Source: Burkholderia puraquae (GTDB lineage Bacteria; Pseudomonadota; Gammaproteobacteria; Burkholderiales; Burkholderiaceae). From it: a DNA stretch of 64,000 nt. The notes under the pieces were generated by a model. It was given only the letters and a program-made list of their open reading frames with translations, made no database searches and had not been told where the DNA came from. Position 1 is the stretch's first letter. Every line of letters starts with the position of its first letter. The position numbers and the translations under genes are program-made. The DNA lies in the NCBI RefSeq assembly GCF_002099195.1, contig NZ_NBYX01000027.1, positions 22,299-86,298 on the forward strand, in the 5' to 3' direction. Shown one piece after another: positions 9,851 through 18,314 of this stretch.

Positions 9851-11665
9851 TCAGATCGGCTGCGTGCGCGTGTCGAGCCACGCCTTCGCGTCGCCGCTCA
9901 GGTGCCGGCCGACGCGCTCGCGCACCGTCGCGTGATACGTGTTCAGCCACGCGCGCTCGTCTTCGTGCAGCATCTCGATCAGCACGCAGCGCGTGTCGAT
10001 CGGGCACAGCGTCAGCGTCTCGAATGCGAGGAAATCGCCGAATTCCGTCTGTCCGGCCGCGCGGTTCACGACCAGGTTCTCGATCCGGATGCCCCACTGG
10101 CCGGGACGGTACACGCCCGGCTCGATCGACGTGATCATGCCCTCTTCCATCGCCGTGTACGGCTCGGCCGGCGCGTAGTGCGAGATGACCTGCGGGCCTT
10201 CGTGCACGTTCAGGAAGTAGCCGACGCCATGCCCCGTGCCGTGGCCGTAGTCGAGCCCGGCCGCCCACATCGGCGCGCGCGCGATCGCGTCGAGCATCGG
10301 CGAGCGGATGCCGCGCGGGAAACGGGCGCGCGACAGCGCCATCATCGATTTCAGCACGATCGTGAAATCGCGCCGCTGCAGGTCGCTGACCGTGCCGACC
10401 GGCACGACGCGCGTGATGTCGGTCGTGCCCGTCACGTACTGGCCACCCGAATCGATCAGCAGCAGCCCGTCGCCGGCGATCGTCGCGTGCGACGCGGGCG
10501 TCGCATGGTAGTGCGGCATCGCGCCGTTCGCGTTGAAGCCGGCGATCGTCGCGAAGCTCGGCGACACATAGCCGGGGCGCCGTGCGCGCGCGGCCGTGAG
10601 TTTCTCCTCGATCGTCAGCTCGGTGATCGTCTCGCGGTTCACGGCCTGCTCGAACCAGGTGAAGAATTCCGCGAGTGCGGCGCCGTCGTGTTCCATCGTC
10701 ACGCGCACGTGCTCGATCTCGGTGGACGTCTTGCGCGACTTCGCGAACGTCGACGGATTCACGGCCTCGACGAGCTTCACGCCGGCCGGCACGGCCTCGA
10801 GCGTGCCGAACGTCACGCGGCGCGGGTCGATCAACAGCGTCGCGCCGTCGGGCAGCGCCGCGAGTGCGGCGCGCGCGGCGTCGTAGGCACGAACGTCGAC
10901 GCCATCCTGTGCAAGCGACGCGGCCAAGGCCGGCGACACCTTGCCGTCGGCGACGAACAGCGTCGCGCGATCGGCGCCGATCATTGCGTGCGCAACGAAC
11001 ACCGGGTTGAAGTTGACGTCGGCGCCGCGCAGGTTGAACAGCCAGGCGAGATCGTCGAGCGTCGACACGAAATGCCACTGCGCGCCCTGCGCACGCATCG
11101 CGCGGCGCACTTCGGCCAGCTTGCTCGCACGCGTCGCGTCGGCCTGCGGCGCCACGTGCTCGAACACCGCGTCGCCGGGCAGCCCCGGCCGCTCGGGCCA
11201 GATCGCGTCGAGCAGGTCGAGGTCGGTGCGCAGCGCGATGCCGCGCGCGTTCAGCGCGCCCGTCAGCCCGCGTGCGGCCGCGACGCCGAGCACGGCGCCG
11301 TCGACGCCGACCGTCGTACCCGCCGCCACGTTCTGCGCGAGCCAGTCGACGTGCGGCGCGCTCTGCTGCCCGCCCGTCATCTTCATCAGTTGCACGCCCG
11401 TGCCGGCCAGTTCGGCATCGGCCTGCACCCAGTAGCGGCTGTCGACCCACAGCCCCGCGAAATCCGCGGTCACGACCAGCGTGCCAACCGAGCCCGTGAA
11501 GCCTGACAGCCAGCGGCGGGCCTGCCAGCGCTCCGGCAGATACTCGGACAGATGGGGATCGGCGGACGGCACGAGATAGGCGGCCAGGTCCTCGCGGGCC
11601 ATGGCGCCACGCAGCAGCGCGAGGCGGGCCGGCACCGGCGAGACTTCGGGAAGACGGGCATTCAT
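9851..11665 (-). CDS. Xaa-Pro aminopeptidase (aminopeptidase P, M24B)
   Basis: 604-aa metallopeptidase that removes N-terminal residues preceding proline. The long form has two creatinase-like N-terminal domains (to about residue 300) and a C-terminal pita-bread catalytic domain. Metal ligands are visible in order: Asp in DSGGQYVTGTTDITR (first and second Asp), His in DYGHGTGHGVGYFL, Glu in TSIEPGVYRPGQWG, and Glu in IRIENLVV. Length matches eukaryote-like long AMPP proteins. I chose the ATG at 11665 because AGGTGA precedes it; an in-frame ATG 18 bp upstream would place that site inside the gene. It begins 18 bp after the stop of the small membrane protein gene upstream. Confidence 0.92.
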   Translation of the reverse strand: MNARLPEVSPVPARLALLRGAMAREDLAAYLVPSADPHLSEYLPERWQARRWLSGFTGSVGTLVVTADFAGLWVDSRYWVQADAELAGTGVQLMKMTGGQQSAPHVDWLAQNVAAGTTVGVDGAVLGVAAARGLTGALNARGIALRTDLDLLDAIWPERPGLPGDAVFEHVAPQADATRASKLAEVRRAMRAQGAQWHFVSTLDDLAWLFNLRGADVNFNPVFVAHAMIGADRATLFVADGKVSPALAASLAQDGVDVRAYDAARAALAALPDGATLLIDPRRVTFGTLEAVPAGVKLVEAVNPSTFAKSRKTSTEIEHVRVTMEHDGAALAEFFTWFEQAVNRETITELTIEEKLTAARARRPGYVSPSFATIAGFNANGAMPHYHATPASHATIAGDGLLLIDSGGQYVTGTTDITRVVPVGTVSDLQRRDFTIVLKSMMALSRARFPRGIRSPMLDAIARAPMWAAGLDYGHGTGHGVGYFLNVHEGPQVISHYAPAEPYTAMEEGMITSIEPGVYRPGQWGIRIENLVVNRAAGQTEFGDFLAFETLTLCPIDTRCVLIEMLHEDERAWLNTYHATVRERVGRHLSGDAKAWLDTRTQPI

Positions 11666-11683
11666 GATTTCACCTGAGAGCAT

Positions 11684-11938
11684 TCAGCGACGGGCCGACA
11701 GCGCGACCGTCACGGCTACGGCGAGGAACGCGACACCGGTGCAGACCGGCCATTCGAGCGTCTCGCCATCGTAAAACAGTCCAGAGAGATTGCCGGCCAT
11801 GCGGGCCGAGGCCGCGCCGACGATGCCGGCGAGCACCGCGATCCACCACGCCGGCCGGCCTGTGCGCCGCATCGGATGCAGCCATCGGCCGAACAGCCCG
11901 ACGGCCGCTCCCAGGACAAGGATTCCAAACCAGTTCAT
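11684..11938 (-). CDS. Small membrane protein (GlsB/YeaQ/YmgE-like)
   Basis: 84-aa protein with three hydrophobic segments (about residues 3-17, 31-48 and 64-80) and glycine-rich helices (GILVLGAAVGLFGRW, AVLAGIVGAASARM). The pattern resembles transglycosylase-associated (GlsB/YeaQ) membrane proteins, whose function is poorly known. It probably sits in the inner membrane and is co-transcribed with the downstream aminopeptidase P gene. The family assignment is tentative. Confidence 0.65.
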   Translation of the reverse strand: MNWFGILVLGAAVGLFGRWLHPMRRTGRPAWWIAVLAGIVGAASARMAGNLSGLFYDGETLEWPVCTGVAFLAVAVTVALSARR

Positions 11939-12109
11939 TCGACGCCTTCTATAAATTCAGATTCGTCCCATAGGCGTGAACGTTGCCAGCGGCTAGCATC
12001 GATTCATCCATCGAACCCGAGACCAGCCGGGTGCCGCGAACATTCGAGTGTAGGGGCCGACTCGACGTTATGGCAAGCGCGCACCGGCTGCCGTATTGAA
12101 GAAATTCTC

Positions 12110-12871
12110 ATGCGAATCGCTCTGATCGATCCGGACACGCGCCATGTCGCGCTCCTGAACCGTCTGCTCTTTGCAGGCGGTCATGTGTGCCACGCGTTTC
12201 CGTCCAGCACGGCGTTCTTCGAGTGGCTCGCCACCGACACCTGCGACATGCTGATCACCGGCCACTGGGCCGGCGACCAGCCGGCCGAGGAAGTCATTCC
12301 GCGCGCGCAGACCATCCTGCCCGGGCTGCCGGCCATCGCCGTGATGCAGTTGCCGCGCGAAAGCGAAATCGTATCGTGCCTGCACGCGGGCGCCGACGAT
12401 TGCCTCGTGCGCCCGGTGAGCGGGCCCGAGCTGCTCGCGCGCGTCAACGCGCTGAGCCGGCGCGCGGGCGTACGCCGGCCGCCGACCCGCTCGCGCGAAA
12501 TGTATGGCGAATACGCTTTCGACGCCACGCACTGCCTCGTTCGCTTCGGCGACGCAATCGTTTCACTCACGCCGAAGGAGTTCCGGTTTGCGCAGTTGCT
12601 GTTCGCGAACCTGTCGCGGCCGGTGTCGCGCGCCCATATCCTCGAAACGGTGTGGGCGCGCCGCCGCGACATGAAGTCGCGCACGCTCGATACCCACGCG
12701 TCCCGGCTGCGCAGCAAGCTGCATCTCCTTCCGGAGCGCGGCTACCGGCTGCTGCCGCTCTACGGCTACGGCTATCAGCTCGACCGCGTGCCGATCGAGC
12801 CCCCGAATTCCCGGCCCCGCCACGCTGATGCCCGGTATGCGGCGAGTGAGGAAATCGCTGAAACGCTATAA
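12110..12871 (+). CDS. OmpR-like response regulator with degenerate receiver domain
   Basis: 253 aa. The receiver-like domain (residues 1-117) keeps the acidic pocket (LIDPD, Asp7/Asp9), but the phosphoacceptor strand reads CDMLITGHWAGD with no Asp at the expected position (about 51). The conserved Thr/Ser is lost (AIAVMQLP) and the Lys is Arg (GADDCLVRPV). The C-terminal winged helix (about 135-230) is intact: SLTPKEFRFAQLLF, RAHILETVW, RTLDTHASRLRSKL and GYGYQLDR. It should bind DNA independently of phosphorylation. No histidine kinase is adjacent. The ATG at 12110 starts the receiver fold exactly; an open frame upstream adds nothing recognisable. Its stop overlaps the hemA -10 box. Confidence 0.88.
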   Translation: MRIALIDPDTRHVALLNRLLFAGGHVCHAFPSSTAFFEWLATDTCDMLITGHWAGDQPAEEVIPRAQTILPGLPAIAVMQLPRESEIVSCLHAGADDCLVRPVSGPELLARVNALSRRAGVRRPPTRSREMYGEYAFDATHCLVRFGDAIVSLTPKEFRFAQLLFANLSRPVSRAHILETVWARRRDMKSRTLDTHASRLRSKLHLLPERGYRLLPLYGYGYQLDRVPIEPPNSRPRHADARYAASEEIAETL

Positions 12872-12897
12872 TATGGGGCTAAACGATAGCCCTCGAT
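12867..12897 (+). promoter_or_regulatory. TATAAT box and short hairpin just upstream of hemA
   Basis: A perfect TATAAT (12867-12872) overlaps the stop codon of the upstream regulator gene. Then GGGCTA (12876-12881) and TAGCCC (12887-12892) form a 6-bp stem around AACGA, ending 5 bases before the hemA ATG. No good -35 or Shine-Dalgarno is seen. If this -10 is used, the hemA leader is only about 20 nt and begins with the hairpin. Confidence 0.45.
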
Positions 12898-14196
12898 ATG
12901 CAACTCCTCACGATCGGAATCAATCACCACACTGCGCCTGTCGCCCTGCGCGAACGCGTGGCGTTTCCGCTCGAGCAGATCAAGCCGGCTCTCGTCACGT
13001 TCAAGAACGTGTTTCTCGGCCCCCAGGCGCCCAATACGCCCGAAGCGGCGATCCTCTCCACCTGCAACCGCACCGAACTGTATTGCGCGACAGACGATCG
13101 CGCGGCCCGCGAAGGCGCGGTCCGCTGGCTGTCGGAGTACCACCGGATTCCGGTCGACGAGCTCGCACCGCACGTCTATGCGCTGCCGCAGTCGGAAGCG
13201 GTCCGGCACGCATTCCGCGTCGCCTCCGGCCTCGATTCGATGGTGCTCGGCGAAACGCAGATTCTGGGCCAGATGAAGGACGCCGTCCGCACCGCGACGG
13301 AAGCCGGCGCGCTCGGCACCTATCTGAACCAGTTGTTCCAGCGCACATTCGCGGTGGCGAAGGAAGTGCGCGGCACGACCGAAATCGGCACGCAGTCGGT
13401 GTCGATGGCCGCCGCCGCGGTGCGCCTCGCGCAACGGATCTTCGAAAAAGTGTCCGATCAGCGCGTGCTGTTCATCGGCGCTGGCGAGATGATCGAGCTG
13501 TGCGCGACGCACTTCGCCGCGCAAGGCCCGCGCGAACTCGTCGTCGCGAACCGCACGGCCGAACGCGGCCAGCGCCTCGCCGAACGTTTCAACGGCCGCG
13601 CGATGCCGCTCGCGGATCTACCGACCCGCATGCACGAATTCGACATCATCGTGTCGTGCACGGCGTCGACGCTGCCGATCATCGGCCTCGGCGCCGTCGA
13701 GCGCGCGGTAAAGGCGCGCCGCCACCGGCCGATCTTCATGGTCGATCTCGCGGTGCCGCGCGACATCGAGCCCGAAGTCGGCAAGCTGAAGGACGTGTTC
13801 CTCTACACCGTCGACGATCTCGGCGCGATCGTGCGCGAAGGCAACGCATCACGCCAGGCCGCCGTTGCGCAGGCCGAAGCGATCATCGAGACGCGCGTGC
13901 AGAATTTCATGCAATGGCTCGACACGCGCAGCGTCGTGCCGGTGATCCGTCACATGCATACACAGGCCGACGCGCTGCGCCGGGCCGAAGTCGACAAGGC
14001 GCAGAAGCTGCTCGCGCGCGGCGACGATCCGGCCGCCGTGCTCGAAGCGCTGTCGCAGGCGCTGACCAACAAGCTGATCCACGGCCCGACGAGCGCGCTC
14101 AACCGCGTGAACGGCGCCGATCGCGATTCGCTGATCGACCTGATGCGCGGCTTCTACCAGCACGCGCCGCGCTCGAACGACCAGTCCGGCCACTAG
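12898..14196 (+). CDS. hemA: Glutamyl-tRNA reductase
   Basis: 432-aa cytosolic enzyme that reduces glutamyl-tRNA(Glu) to glutamate-1-semialdehyde with NADPH, the first committed step of C5-route tetrapyrrole synthesis. The catalytic cysteine is Cys56 in ILSTCNRTELY; GINHHTAPVALRERVAF opens the catalytic domain. The substrate-specificity segment GLDSMVLGETQILGQ and the NADP-binding VLFIGAGEMIELCATHFA follow, and a C-terminal dimerisation helix begins near residue 320. Length is typical. It leads the hemA-prfA-prmC-grxD-ubiX run, the usual Burkholderia order; coupling hemA to prfA and prmC is common in proteobacteria. Confidence 0.97.
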   Translation: MQLLTIGINHHTAPVALRERVAFPLEQIKPALVTFKNVFLGPQAPNTPEAAILSTCNRTELYCATDDRAAREGAVRWLSEYHRIPVDELAPHVYALPQSEAVRHAFRVASGLDSMVLGETQILGQMKDAVRTATEAGALGTYLNQLFQRTFAVAKEVRGTTEIGTQSVSMAAAAVRLAQRIFEKVSDQRVLFIGAGEMIELCATHFAAQGPRELVVANRTAERGQRLAERFNGRAMPLADLPTRMHEFDIIVSCTASTLPIIGLGAVERAVKARRHRPIFMVDLAVPRDIEPEVGKLKDVFLYTVDDLGAIVREGNASRQAAVAQAEAIIETRVQNFMQWLDTRSVVPVIRHMHTQADALRRAEVDKAQKLLARGDDPAAVLEALSQALTNKLIHGPTSALNRVNGADRDSLIDLMRGFYQHAPRSNDQSGH

Positions 14197-14278
14197 CGCC
14201 GGCCGATCGCCCTGCCGCCGGCCGCGCGCCGGCCTATCCTTTCCGAATACCCCTTGCCCGGGAGCGCCGCTCCACACC

Positions 14279-15361
14279 ATGAAGACGAGCATGCAACGCA
14301 AGCTCGACCAGCTGTCCACACGGCTGGCCGAACTGAACGACCTGCTGAGCCGCGAAAACGTCACGGCCGACCTCGACCAGTACCGCAAGCTCACGCGTGA
14401 ACATGCGGAACTCGGCCCGGTGGTCGAACAGTACGCGCTGTGGCGCCAGTCGCGCAGCGACGAGACGGCCGCGCAGGAGCTGCTCGGCGATCTGTCGATG
14501 CGCGACTTCGCGGAAGACGAAATTCGCAGCGCGCGCGAGAGCATGACCCGCCTCGAGACCGAGCTGCAGAAAATGCTGCTGCCGAAGGATCCGAACGACG
14601 ACCGCAACATCTTCGTCGAAATCCGTGCGGGTACGGGCGGCGACGAATCGGCGCTGTTCGCAGGCGACCTGCTGCGCATGTACCTGCGCTTCGCGGAACG
14701 CCAGCGCTGGCAGGTCGAAATGATGTCGGAGAGCGCGTCGGATCTCGGCGGCTACAAGGAAGTGATCGTGCGGATCGCGGGCCAGGGCGCGTATTCGCGC
14801 CTGAAGTTCGAATCGGGCGGCCATCGCGTGCAGCGCGTGCCCGCGACCGAAACGCAGGGGCGCATCCACACGTCCGCATGCACGGTTGCAGTGATGCCGG
14901 AAGCCGACGAAATCGGCGAGGTCGAGATCAATCCGGCCGACCTGCGGATCGACACGTTCCGCGCGTCCGGCGCGGGCGGCCAGCACATCAACAAGACCGA
15001 TTCGGCGGTGCGCGTCACGCACATCCCGACCGGGATCGTCGTCGAGTGCCAGGACGACCGTTCGCAGCACAAGAACAAGGATCGTGCGCTGAAAGTGCTC
15101 GCCGCGCGCATCAAGGACAAGCAGTACCACGAGCAGCACGCGAAGGAAGCCGCGACGCGCAAGAGCCTGATCGGCTCCGGCGACCGCTCGGAACGGATCC
15201 GCACGTACAACTTCCCGCAGGGCCGGATGACCGACCACCGGATCAACCTGACGCTGTACCGGCTCGAGGCGATCATGGACGGCGACCTCGACGAACTGAT
15301 CCGCGCGCTGGTCAGCGAGCACCAGGCCGAACTGCTCGCGTCGCTCGGCGATGCCGACTGA
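14279..15361 (+). CDS. prfA: Peptide chain release factor 1
   Basis: 360-aa class I release factor that reads UAA/UAG stop codons and triggers peptide release. The catalytic GGQ is at residues 233-235 (SGAGGQHINKTDSAVRVTH), the same numbering as in E. coli, and the PAT-like codon-recognition segment (VQRVPATETQGR) lies before it. The Gln of GGQ is methylated by PrmC, encoded next; the two genes almost touch, which keeps enzyme and substrate together. Confidence 0.97.
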   Translation: MKTSMQRKLDQLSTRLAELNDLLSRENVTADLDQYRKLTREHAELGPVVEQYALWRQSRSDETAAQELLGDLSMRDFAEDEIRSARESMTRLETELQKMLLPKDPNDDRNIFVEIRAGTGGDESALFAGDLLRMYLRFAERQRWQVEMMSESASDLGGYKEVIVRIAGQGAYSRLKFESGGHRVQRVPATETQGRIHTSACTVAVMPEADEIGEVEINPADLRIDTFRASGAGGQHINKTDSAVRVTHIPTGIVVECQDDRSQHKNKDRALKVLAARIKDKQYHEQHAKEAATRKSLIGSGDRSERIRTYNFPQGRMTDHRINLTLYRLEAIMDGDLDELIRALVSEHQAELLASLGDAD

Positions 15362-15368
15362 GGCCGCG

Positions 15369-16211
15369 ATGCCCGACACCACCGCCGAAGAACTGCTGCG
15401 TGCGTCCCCGCTCGACGCGGTCGATGCACGCGTGCTGCTTGCGCACGCGCTCGGCTGGACCCGCACGCAACTGATCACGCGCGGCGACGCGCCGCTCGAC
15501 GCGGCCGCGGTCGAACGCTACCGTGCGCTCGAGGCGCGTCGCATGGCCGGCGAGCCGGTTGCGCAACTCGTCGGGATACGCGAATTCTTCGGCCGGCCGT
15601 TCGACGTGACGCCCGACGTGCTGATCCCGCGCCCTGAAACCGAACTGCTCGTCGAAGCCGCACTCGATGCAATCGACGGGCTGCCGCATCCGGCCGTGCT
15701 CGATCTCGGCACGGGCAGCGGCGCGATTGCCGTCTCCGTCGCTGCCGAGCGGCCCGACGCACGCGTGTGGGCGCTCGACCGTTCACCGGCCGCGCTCGAG
15801 GTCGCGCAACGCAACGCAGGCAAGCTGCTCGACGTGCACCGCCCCGGCGGCCCGCTGCACTGGCTGCAGAGCGACTGGTACGCAGCACTCGATCCGGCGC
15901 TCGCCTTCGACACGATCGTCAGCAACCCGCCATACATCGCGCGGCACGATCCGCACCTCACGCAGGGCGATCTGCGTTTCGAGCCGCGCGGCGCACTTAC
16001 CGACGATGCCGATGGCCTCAGCGCGATCCGCACGATCGTCGCGGGCGCCGGCACCTACCTGAAACCGGGCGGCACGCTCTGGATCGAGCACGGCTACGAC
16101 CAGGCCGAGGCCGTGCGCGCGGTGCTCGCCTCGCACGGCTTCGTCGCGGTCGAGTCGCTCGCCGATCTGGCCGCGATCGAACGCACGACAGGCGGCCGCC
16201 TGCCGGGCTGA
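15369..16211 (+). CDS. prmC: Release factor glutamine methyltransferase PrmC
   Basis: 280-aa SAM-dependent methyltransferase that N5-methylates the GGQ glutamine of RF1 and RF2. The SAM-binding motif VLDLGTGSGAIAVSVA is at about residues 110-125, and the catalytic NPPY is at 186-189 in VSNPPYIARHDPHL. The ATG at 15369 is preferred because GAGG lies five bases upstream; an in-frame ATG at 15351 lies inside prfA without a ribosome binding site. It starts 8 bp after the prfA stop. Confidence 0.95.
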   Translation: MPDTTAEELLRASPLDAVDARVLLAHALGWTRTQLITRGDAPLDAAAVERYRALEARRMAGEPVAQLVGIREFFGRPFDVTPDVLIPRPETELLVEAALDAIDGLPHPAVLDLGTGSGAIAVSVAAERPDARVWALDRSPAALEVAQRNAGKLLDVHRPGGPLHWLQSDWYAALDPALAFDTIVSNPPYIARHDPHLTQGDLRFEPRGALTDDADGLSAIRTIVAGAGTYLKPGGTLWIEHGYDQAEAVRAVLASHGFVAVESLADLAAIERTTGGRLPG

Positions 16212-16278
16212 TGCCCGGCCCGCCCGGTTGAAATCCGCTATCATTTCGATCTAACGCCCCGCTAACGCAAGGTCAGTC

Positions 16279-16590
16279 ATGGACACCCAACAACGTATCA
16301 AGCAAATCGTCGACGAAAACCAGGTCGTGCTCTTCATGAAGGGCAACGCACAATTCCCGATGTGCGGCTTCTCTGGCCGCGCCATCCAGGTGCTGAAGGC
16401 CTGTGGCGTCGATCAGTTCAAGACGGTCAACGTGCTCGAAGACGACGAGATCCGCCAGGGCATCAAGGCATTCTCGAACTGGCCGACCATCCCGCAGCTC
16501 TACGTGAAGGGCGAATTCATCGGCGGCTCGGACATCATGATGGAGATGTACCAGTCGGGCGAACTGCAGCAACTGTTCGCCGCCGCGTAA
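16279..16590 (+). CDS. grxD: Monothiol glutaredoxin Grx4
   Basis: 103-aa CGFS-type glutaredoxin that carries [2Fe-2S] clusters and partners with BolA proteins. The active-site Cys29 lies in MCGFSGRAIQVL, and the GSH-binding WPTIPQLYVKGEFIGGSDI segment is at about residues 69-87. Length is standard. It lies 67 bp after prmC on the same strand, with AAGGTC upstream of the ATG. Confidence 0.96.
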   Translation: MDTQQRIKQIVDENQVVLFMKGNAQFPMCGFSGRAIQVLKACGVDQFKTVNVLEDDEIRQGIKAFSNWPTIPQLYVKGEFIGGSDIMMEMYQSGELQQLFAAA

Positions 16591-16606
16591 TACGCCCCCT
16601 CTTTCG

Positions 16607-17203
16607 ATGGCATCTCCCAGCGCGCCGCCACGCCGGCTGATCGTCGCGATCACCGGCGCCACCGGCGCGATCTACGGCGTCCGGCTGCTCGACCTGCTGC
16701 GCGCCGCCGGCGGCGTCGAAACGCACCTGCTGATTTCGAACGCCGGCTGGCTCAACATCCAGCATGAACTGAAGCTGCCGAAAGCCGATGTCGAAAGCCG
16801 TGCGGACGTCGTGCACTCGGTGCGCGACGTCGGCGCGACGATCGCATCGGGGTCGTTCGCGACCGACGGGATGGTGATCGCGCCATGCTCGATGAAGACG
16901 CTCGCGAGCGTCGCGCACGGGCTGTCCGACAACCTGATCACGCGCGCGGCCGACGTCACGCTGAAGGAACGCCGCCGCCTCGTGCTGATGGTGCGCGAAA
17001 CGCCGTTCAACCTCGCGCATCTGCGCAACATGACCGCCGTCACCGAGATGGGCGGCATCGTCTTTCCGCCGCTGCCCGCGTTCTATGCGATGCCGAAGAC
17101 GATCGAGGAGCTCGTTGACCAGACCGTCACGCGCGTACTCGACCTGTTCTCGCTCAGCGCACCGCTGACGACGCCGTGGGCCGGCATCCGGCACGCGCAG
17201 TAA
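16607..17203 (+). CDS. ubiX: Flavin prenyltransferase UbiX
   Basis: 198-aa enzyme that joins dimethylallyl phosphate to FMN to make prenylated FMN, the cofactor of UbiD-type decarboxylases in ubiquinone synthesis. The flavoprotein signature VAITGATGAIYGVRLLDLL opens the Rossmann-like fold (about residues 9-27); MVIAPCSMKTLASVAHGLSDN and RRLVLMVRETPFNLAHLRNM match the FMN- and phosphate-binding loops. It begins 16 bp after grxD, so it is in the same operon. Confidence 0.95.
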   Translation: MASPSAPPRRLIVAITGATGAIYGVRLLDLLRAAGGVETHLLISNAGWLNIQHELKLPKADVESRADVVHSVRDVGATIASGSFATDGMVIAPCSMKTLASVAHGLSDNLITRAADVTLKERRRLVLMVRETPFNLAHLRNMTAVTEMGGIVFPPLPAFYAMPKTIEELVDQTVTRVLDLFSLSAPLTTPWAGIRHAQ

Positions 17204-17413
17204 GCGCACGCCCGCCGATCCGTTCTTCGCGCATCTTCGCCGATTTCCACGGAAACTCGTTCGATTTCACGACTGCGGCACCCATCTGCCGTAGCGCGCA
17301 CCGCGCCTCCGTTATTATCAACAAACAAGCGTCAATCAAATTCCGAATCACGGATTTATCAATATTCGGTGTGCGCCTATAGTCACAGGCAAATCCCTTT
17401 GCAGGCCACCACC

Positions 17414-18205
17414 ATGAACCGCTTGCCTTCGCTGTACCTGTCCCACGGCGCGCCGACGCTGCCGATCGACCCGACGATGCCGTCCGGCGCGTTCACGCAC
17501 CTCGGTGCCGAATTGCCGCGCCCGCGCGCAGTGCTGATGCTGTCCGCGCACTGGGGCACGCAGCGGCCCGTCGCCAGCATCGCCGCGCATCCGGAAACGA
17601 TCCACGATTTCTACGGTTTTCCGCAGGCGCTGTACGACATCCGCTACCCGGCACCCGGCGCGCCCGACGTCGCCGAGCGCGCGGCCGGGCTACTGAATGC
17701 GGCCGGCATCGCGACCGCGACGACCGAGCACGGGCTCGACCACGGCGCGTGGGTGCCGATGCTGCTGATGTTCCCGGAGGCCGACGTGCCCGTGGCCCAG
17801 CTGTCGATCCAGCCGCGCGCGGATGCGGCGCACCACTTCGCGCTCGGCCGCGCGCTGCGACCGCTGCGCGACGAAGGCGTGATGGTGATCGGCTCGGGCC
17901 AGATCACGCACAATCTGCGTGCCGCCGATTTCGGTGCGACACCGGAGGATGCGGACCCGCGCGTCGCGGAATTCACCGACTGGTTCGAGGCGAAGCTGGC
18001 CGCGCGCGACGTCGACGCACTGCTCGACTACCGTCGGCAAGCGCCGCACGCGGCGCTGATGCATCCGACCGACGAGCATCTGCTGCCGGTATTCACGGCG
18101 CTCGGCGCGGCGGACGACGACTACCAGCTCGGCATCCAGTCGCTCGGCACGTACCAGCGCGTGCTTGCGATGACGAACTACGTGTTCGCGAGCGCCAACA
18201 CCTGA
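17414..18205 (+). CDS. ygiD: DODA-type extradiol aromatic ring-opening dioxygenase (YgiD-like)
   Basis: 263-aa LigB-fold dioxygenase similar to 4,5-DOPA-extradiol dioxygenase YgiD. Metal ligand regions are visible: YLSHGAPTL near the start, MLSAHWGTQRPVAS at about residues 40-53, and GLDHGAWVPMLLM at about 110-122, with a further conserved His in GSGQITHNLR. Starting at the ATG gives MNRLPSLYLSHGAP, the normal family start. The physiological substrate is uncertain. A very strong terminator follows. Confidence 0.9.
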   Translation: MNRLPSLYLSHGAPTLPIDPTMPSGAFTHLGAELPRPRAVLMLSAHWGTQRPVASIAAHPETIHDFYGFPQALYDIRYPAPGAPDVAERAAGLLNAAGIATATTEHGLDHGAWVPMLLMFPEADVPVAQLSIQPRADAAHHFALGRALRPLRDEGVMVIGSGQITHNLRAADFGATPEDADPRVAEFTDWFEAKLAARDVDALLDYRRQAPHAALMHPTDEHLLPVFTALGAADDDYQLGIQSLGTYQRVLAMTNYVFASANT

Positions 18206-18232
18206 GCCGCGACGCAACCGTCGGCCACAAAG

Positions 18233-18271
18233 AAAAAGCCCGCCCGAGCATCGCTCGGGCGGGCTTTTTTT
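18233..18271. terminator. Strong bidirectional intrinsic terminator
   Basis: A 16-bp perfect stem (18233-18248 with 18254-18269) around a 5-base loop, with A and T tracts at its ends. It sits between the convergent dioxygenase and permease genes. Confidence 0.96.
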
Positions 18272-18314
18272 CCGCTGCTTGCTGCCGCCGCCGAATCCGG
18301 CGGCAGGTCACGCG

